Of a stretch of DNA of 64,000 bases, positions 57,682-64,000 are shown piece by piece. The DNA comes from Lycium barbarum (lineage: Eukaryota; Streptophyta; Magnoliopsida; Solanales; Solanaceae), in the NCBI RefSeq assembly GCF_019175385.1, contig NC_083345.1:122329657-122393656 (forward strand). Direction: 5' to 3'. The first letter of the stretch is position 1, and every line of letters begins with the position of its first letter. Both the position numbers and the translations under genes were made by a program. The notes below the pieces were generated by a model. It saw nothing but the letters and a program-made list of their open reading frames with translations. It was not told the origin of the DNA and did not search any database.

Positions 57682-60600
57682 ATGGAGCTGAAATTTGTTG
57701 ATTATAAGGCAATATCTATGTGCAAATCAGTGGATATGAAAGGGATGGAGTTTTCTAGTTCATTTGTTGACTCAAAGCTCATGTCTGGTGTTAATGTGGC
57801 TCCCAAATTCTGTTCTTGCAGAGGTAAGTTTCTGATTTTTGCTTAAGTTTGTGTGCCCTTTTGTTTTTTTTTTGATTTAATCATGAGGTTATTTTGCCTA
57901 TCCATGATAGTGTAGGGGTATAAGAAGATTTTACTCTCTTTTGTTTGTGAGATATGTTTGACTGGATATAAAGTTTAAGACGGAAAGATTGACTTTTGGA
58001 AAATGTAGTCTTAAATAGGTCGACGTTTCCGTGGCTAAAAACTCATGTCATTAAGAATAAAATGTGAAGTTTAAAGTTATATTGCTTCAAAATATATGAA
58101 TCTGTCATTCTTCTCCGAAAAAAAAAATTAAAAAGGAAAGAGTGTACCTAGGCTATCTTAAAATGGAACAGAGGAAGTACTATTTTCATGCGCAAAAGTA
58201 TTTAGTTGGAGAAAGCCAGCATAAGATTCTATAAGAAAAGTTATTTTGTTGATTGTTGAAGTGAAGAGCCTTGGTTTGAACTATGAAGTAACAAAGCAAA
58301 TAGCTCTATAGATAAATGTAAGCATTTCAATAGTTGTAATGATTGGTGGGCGTTTTCATATTTAAGGAACTACAAGGATGGAGAAGTTCCTTACTATAAT
58401 TTCATTCCACTTTTCTCATGTACTAAGAAAATGTGTTTCTTGTTTAAATTTGGTAACCTAATTTTTAGACGTTGTGGTTATACAGTGCAACATGGCATGA
58501 GAGTTCATGTCTTACCGCCATCCTTTAACAAAATCTTTCTGCGTGCTTAGGCAAGAAAAAGCATCCCCCCTGCAGTTATGGGCAGATCTAGGTAGAAAGA
58601 AGGGGTTTGTCAAATTTATTTTTATATATAAATATTAAATGTTGAGTTCCCTTAACAAAAGCCAAAAGCTTAGCTCAGTGGTAAAAGGGGTTCAAATTCT
58701 CATAGAGGACACAAGTTCGTTTCTTGCTAACCACAGTTTCTAGTCTTTTTAGCTTTAGGCGTTTTTAATTTCTCGATCAAAAGAAATTTCTTTTTGAATC
58801 CCCTCCTTTTTAGCTTTAGGAGTTTTTCAAATTTTTCTTGAATACTTAACAAAACTCCTGCAACACTGTAGTTGAAGCGTACCGTTGACATAAAAGGCTC
58901 TCATTAACATTTCCATTCATTTTGTACCGTTTTAAATGAGTTTAAGTTTCATAATTGGCTCTTTTGAGGAGCTATTACTATGATGTTACCATTTGATCTC
59001 TCAGTAGGGAAGCATGAACTCGAAGTAGAACAATCAACAATGAAGCAATACAAAGTGCCTCATTAGATTTTAGAGAAGGATATCCTCCTACTGCTAAATG
59101 AGAAAAGCTGCTGTTTATATCTGACATGAAGTTAATTCTCTGTTTTACCTTCAGGGCTTCTAATGAAGAATTCTTATTCAAGCGCTTCATATGATGCTAC
59201 AAGATCAGTAAGCGAAAAGAATTTCTTAGTGGACACTTTCTCTGATCAGATAAATGGCACAAACCATACAAGTTTGTATTTTAGAGATAAATGGGTACTT
59301 GATGCCGCTGATGATGAATATGGAGGAGTACTTATCAATCCAGAAAGACTACCATCCAATCCCGACAAATTTTCCTTCGTGCTTCGTGCATCTCTCTCTC
59401 ATTGGAAAGTGAAGGTACTTCATTTCCAACAACTACTATACTAGACTTTTTTTTTTAGCAATTACTATACTAGACTAGTCTCAAATTTCATTACTTGATT
59501 TCTTGTCTAATGTTGATTACTACGTCGTGTTGATTATCACACAGTAAGCTATTGCATTTCACATTTTTTTATTTATTTTTATTTTGTCGACAACTCTTGC
59601 GATTGGAAAACACGCATGATGAAAGTTTGTGAGACTCACAATTTTTGTCAAATATTATTACGTAGACTTAAAATCACAGGGAAGGAAGACTCGAAAGATC
59701 TATAATCTCTTGGAATCAATGTAGATTAAGTGAAAGATAGGGCACAGCGGAAGAAACAAAATTATATATGCGATACTAATTAGTTGAGAATATGTGTTAA
59801 TCATGTTACAACATTTGCTTTAGGTTCTATGCTTTCTAGGAGTCTTTGTCCCTGTTAGAGATTTTTATGCTAGTAGGAAATACAAAGAACTTTCTAGTAC
59901 TTCACATTTTGTACAATACTAGTCTGAGATGAATTTAAATGGAGAAATATGGTCCGTGAGGATTCACATAGTCTACCCCTACTTTTTTGGTCTTAGAGTG
60001 GGTTAGAGTCCTACATTGGTTGGAGAATGAACTGGTGGTCTGCTTATATGGACTTGAGTAATCCTCCCCTCATGATCTAGCTTTTGGGGTAGAATTAGGC
60101 CTAAGTTCCATATGTTTACATTTGGGAATGAGACATAGTAATCTTTGTTAATAAAACACCTTTTGCTAATTGATGGCTCTCGAAACAGGGGAAGAGGGGA
60201 GTTTGGCTTAAACTACCACTGGAAAGATGTGATCTAGTTCCTATTGCAGTAAAGGTATTTCCTTTTTCTGATGAATTGCAATGAAGGTATTCCTTTTGTT
60301 GATGAATTGAGATAGGACAATAAAAGCGAGACACCGGAAGTTATTCTCCAAACTAAATTTTGTTTTAAAAATCTTTTTAAGGTTTTGCTATTAGTTCTTT
60401 TGATTGTTGAAAGCTGGCTAACATAGTGGTCGAACTTAAACTATGCACAGGAAGGATTTCAGTATCATCATGCGGAAAGAGGATATGTCATGATGACTTA
60501 TTGGATACCAGATGAACCCTACATGCTTCCTTCTAATGCATCTCATCAAGTTGGAGTTGGAGGTTTTGTGATCAATGACAAAAATGAGGTGCATATTTTC

Positions 60601-62293
60601 TTGTTTGGAAGGCCCTATGTGATGCACTTTTCTTTTTAATATGTTCCGAAGAGAATGATACCTTTCTATATTTAGAAACACTATATATAACTTTAAATTT
60701 ACCCTTTTACCCTTAATGAGATTATTTTTAGCCACACAAATTTCTATGGTTTGTTTTAGATCACAAGTTTCAAAAGTCTTCCTTTATTTATTAAACTTCG
60801 TGCTCAGTCAAACACCTTCACATAAATTGGGACAGGGGGATTAGTATAAGCTTCTGAATTTTTTGTGTAGTCCCTTAGGCTAATAAAATTACTGCTTTAG
60901 GTGCTCGTCGTGCAAGAGAAACATTCTGCGCCGGCTCTTTCAGGCTTATGGAAAATACCAACTGGTTTCATTCTTGAGGTATATTCCTTTACTGCAATTT
61001 GACCATAACATTTTGGTCACTTTTGACTGAAGTAAATACTACTGAAGCATGAAATCTGCATAGTTAACTCGTTACACATTGTTCTTGCGTCAAAATCACA
61101 GTCCGAGGAGATCTTTACAGGAGTTGTGAGAGAAGTGAAGGAGGAAACTGGGGTAAGAAACTCACACTTAACATATCTCATACCTAAACTAGCAATCTAT
61201 AACGAGCAATCGTTATATAAATGATGGTTATTTCTTATTATTTTACCAGATTAATACTGAATTTGTGGAGGTTATGGCTTTCAGGTAACAATTTTTCCTC
61301 TTCAAAGGACCATAATTTTATGATGATGTACAGTGACTATTTAGTTCCGTTTTATTAGCAATTTTACAAAAACATGAAATGCTGATACAATAAGTATCCG
61401 AGTAAAACTTTGCTCAGACACAGGGAATGTAGAAGTACTACTTGCTAGACTTCACTTTTAGGATACTTCTTGCGTTTTGATGTAACAAATTGATTTAATT
61501 TATCGATGTCCTTCTTCAGGCATGCACATAGTGTGGCCTTTGAAAAGTCGGATTTGTTCTTCGTCTGCCTGTTAAGACCTCTGTCGAAACAGATCATGGT
61601 TGATGATCTAGAAATTCAATCTGCTAAGGTAAGCATATTGCATAAATTAATAGTCAGTGAAAATGAATTTGATTTATGTATTTCCTTCACTAAGTGATAG
61701 TTTCTGTTCAATACATCCCATCTCAGTGATGATATTATCCGCATTATGTTTTTAATCTTATCCATTACTTGAATCTTCTGGAGGAAAACATTGATTAACC
61801 TCAAGAAAAATTAGAAACTACTTATTGTCCATGCACCATATGTTCTTGACTTCACAATGTTGAACCCCCATGCTATATTGTCCATGCACCAAATGTTCAG
61901 TCTTGGCCGTGCAAGGAGTGTTAAAGTCATGAGCAAGATTTAGGATGTTTTATTTCCTTATATGATTCTGCGAAATCCTCACCTCATGGGCTAGCTTTAG
62001 GTGTTGAGTTTTCTTAACAATTTTGGCTACAGTGTGTTTATGCTACCTTGCATTTACTTAAGCTGCCTTTTCTTTTCGCGATACAGTGGATGCCTCTAAT
62101 TGAGTTCGTGGAGCAGCCACTAATCCAAGGAGATGACATGTTCAAGAAAATAATTGACATTTTCATCGCTCGAATAGGGAAGCGTTACTGCGGATTATCT
62201 GTCCATCAATTGGTTTCCAAATTTGATGACAAACTTTCCACATTGTATTTCAACACAGTTGATGATCCAGGTTTTAACTGTCAAGCCAGTTAG
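57682..62293 (+). CDS. Nudix hydrolase (NUDT8/NUDT2-like), intact copy B
   Basis: Predicted 361 residues from nine exons: 57682-57823, 59155-59414, 60189-60254, 60451-60588, 60901-60978, 61102-61152, 61250-61284, 61520-61628 and 62087-62293. All introns are GT-AG and phases fit. The ATG at 57682 is preceded by an in-frame TAA, which fixes the start of this frame. Residues about 85-200 form the N-terminal domain typical of plant NUDT2/5/6/7/8/10 proteins (DEYGGVLI, WKVKGKRGVWLKLP, EGFQYHHAE). The Nudix box is complete at 224-246: G224, E230, R238, E239, E242, E243, G245, matching GX5EX7REUXEEXGU. These glutamates bind the metal for cleaving a nucleoside diphosphate linked to another group. Substrate (ADP-ribose, NADH or other) cannot be read from sequence. 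The extended N-terminus (about 50 residues) makes length closest to NUDT8; a transit peptide is possible but not obvious. Expression is untested. Confidence 0.92.
58574..58870 (+). mobile_element. SINE-like/hAT-like repeat in intron 1 of copy B
   Basis: Counterpart of 10993-11292, with box-A-like TTAGCTCAGTGG at 58669-58680 and box-B-like AAGTTCGTTTCTT at 58712-58724. Confidence 0.4.
60628..60843. mobile_element. Stowaway-like MITE in intron 4 of copy B
   Basis: Counterpart of 12868-13096; right end CATAAATTGGGACAGGGGGA. Confidence 0.65.
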
Positions 62294-64000
62294 CATCATA
62301 ATCAGTATTTGATATTAGTTTAAAACACAGAAAGTTGTCTTGTGTATGTGTAATCTGTTGTAACTTATAGGATATAGACTCTGTAAATATGTGAAATACA
62401 TTTCACCAAGAGATTTTAATTTTCAAAAAGTTTTTCTTCCCTCAATGGCATTTTAGCTCATAGTTATATTATACTTATTCATATGAACTTGTATAGGGTT
62501 ACTGTCAGGCTGTCACATTGAAAATTTCTTCAACTTGCCTGGTTTTTGTTCTTTATAATCTATATAAGACTCTTCGTAACGGGGTTTTTACACCAAATCA
62601 ATGAATGCAAGACATGTAACTTTCATTTACACTATTATTTCTTAACCATGGTTAAAGTATTTGTTTTTTCAGTATAATTTTTAACTCCTAAGGTTAAATG
62701 TTATGGTTTGGTAAACATCGGACGTGGATTAGTTCTTACCTCAGACTCTCTATTTCTTTTTGTGATTGTCTTTTTACGAAACACTAAAGTCTAAACTCAG
62801 ATTGTGGAAGCCTAGTATATAGACATATGCATGTTAAAGTTTAACAAACTGATCAACAGTTGAAAACAAAACATTTTGGTATAATGAAAACTGAAATGAA
62901 AGGGATATTAGAGAATGAGAATACTAGTGGTATTAGGTATTAAAAAAAGGGGTTAATTACACTATAAACCTTTGTACTTTCATAGTGTGTTTGTTTATGA
63001 CAGAAAGAATTTCTAGAATACATATCTCAACTTTTAGCTTTAAATCATTACTTTAACCAACAACAACATTACCCAATATATTCCCTCAAGTGAGGTCTGA
63101 GGAGGATGAGATGTACGCAGACCTTTTGGAACAGAGAAACCTCTGTCACAAATGGATAATAGGCTCTCTCAGACTTCAAACTCTTGATAGAAAACATAGT
63201 AAATCAAGAGCATGTACTAACTTTTGAACGTACAATTTAAGAATGCTCTAAAATGTTTAAAAGGCAGAAGCAATAGCAATTTCTTACAAATTAACAAGAT
63301 GATCACACAACACAACAAGAAAATACATAGTGTACAATCAAGCAATCAAGAAATCAGAACCATAAAGCAAAAATAGTACTACAAAGAAGGAACGATTATT
63401 GGCATAAAAATCTCAAGACGTGTGACAGGAAATTCATCAAAGCAAACTCCACCGATTAAGTTTGGCTTGAAACTCTGTGTCTCTGGTGCAGTAAGTTCCT
63501 TCCTCTGCTTTTTTAGTCCACTCCTGAATGAGGCAACAATAAGTGAAGCTCAACGGACTTGTTAATATATGAAAAATAAACCATTTATGCTAGCGTTATT
63601 AACAATATTTAATTTGCTTCAAGAGGCATATTCTGAGGTGTTTTTGGTCAGAAGGAAAATATTTTCCAAAAAATGACATATTTTTTGGCGGAAGTATTCT
63701 TTTTTTTATTTACAATTATCCCTAACTCTTAACATCATATCATTACTTAAACAAACATTTAGCCATCATTATCAATCTTAAATGCTTAAAGAAATATCAT
63801 CAAAAAGTATTTTATCTATTACAAATAAATATATTCTCCCCTCTCCAACCAAACAATGTAAAACATTTGCCAGGAATATATTTTGGGAAAATATACAAGT
63901 TGGTCACTTACATTACAAAATAAATAGCCCAAAACTTACATTACAAAAAATAGCCCAAAATATACAAACATATATAGACATATACAAAAGACACTTATAC
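62294..64000. other. Copy B of segmental duplication: flank downstream, with edge
   Basis: Matches 27590 to about 29070 of copy A up to about 63880. About 62570-62735 is extra here and contains TTTTTACACCAAATCAATGA and TTAACCATGGTTAA. A reverse SINE tail lies at 63056-63145 and the left part of the GGTGTKTTTGG MITE at 63635-63883. From 63884 the sequence changes to AATATACAAGTTGGTCACTT and TATACA-rich text, probably another insertion running out of the window. No gene is seen. Confidence 0.75.

Overview
This is a stretch of plant nuclear DNA, most likely from a Solanaceae genome. The evidence is spliced genes with plant-type introns, an AT-rich background, nested LTR retrotransposons, Mutator, Tourist and Stowaway DNA elements, a SINE-like 3' tail ending in GTTG-type repeats, and NLR-type leucine-rich repeat sequence. 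Only one gene looks intact: a nine-exon Nudix hydrolase at 57682-62293 (+), predicted 361 residues, with a complete Nudix box. Family and organism assignments are by motif recognition; no database search was possible.

Layout. 1-5032 is old retrotransposon debris: an LTR edge with Tat/Ogre-type ends, a truncated long gypsy LTR, and a decayed copia element with its LTR. 5033 to about 29090 is copy A of a segmental duplication. It carries a dead Nudix gene (10146-27589) whose last exon is split by a 13.1 kb Tekay/Del-type chromovirus (14479-27560, target duplication ATTCA). That element is itself split by a 3.1 kb solo LTR (20969-24104, target duplication TTGCG). 29523-38254 holds decayed NLR leucine-rich-repeat fragments on the minus strand, split by a 7.3 kb copia-type element (29779-37112, target duplication CTTCT), and ending at a 500-base assembly gap. 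41394-48046 is a Mutator-like element. It has a broken transposase, a GRF zinc-finger gene, a minus-strand pair of related small ORFs, and an array of about 197-bp tandem repeats. 51117 to about 63880 is copy B of the duplication, with the intact Nudix gene and a different set of small insertions.

How it fits together. Copies A and B share flanks, introns and several old MITE/SINE insertions, so those insertions predate the duplication. After the duplication one gene kept an open frame. The other collected an exon-1 frameshift, a lost splice donor, a nonsense codon inside the Nudix box and a retrotransposon. The two large retrotransposons have LTR pairs that differ by only about 1% by eye, yet their coding regions are broken. 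This suggests they were moved in trans by other elements. The most unusual object is the Mutator-like element, whose accessory ORFs and internal repeat array are not explained by the transposase alone.
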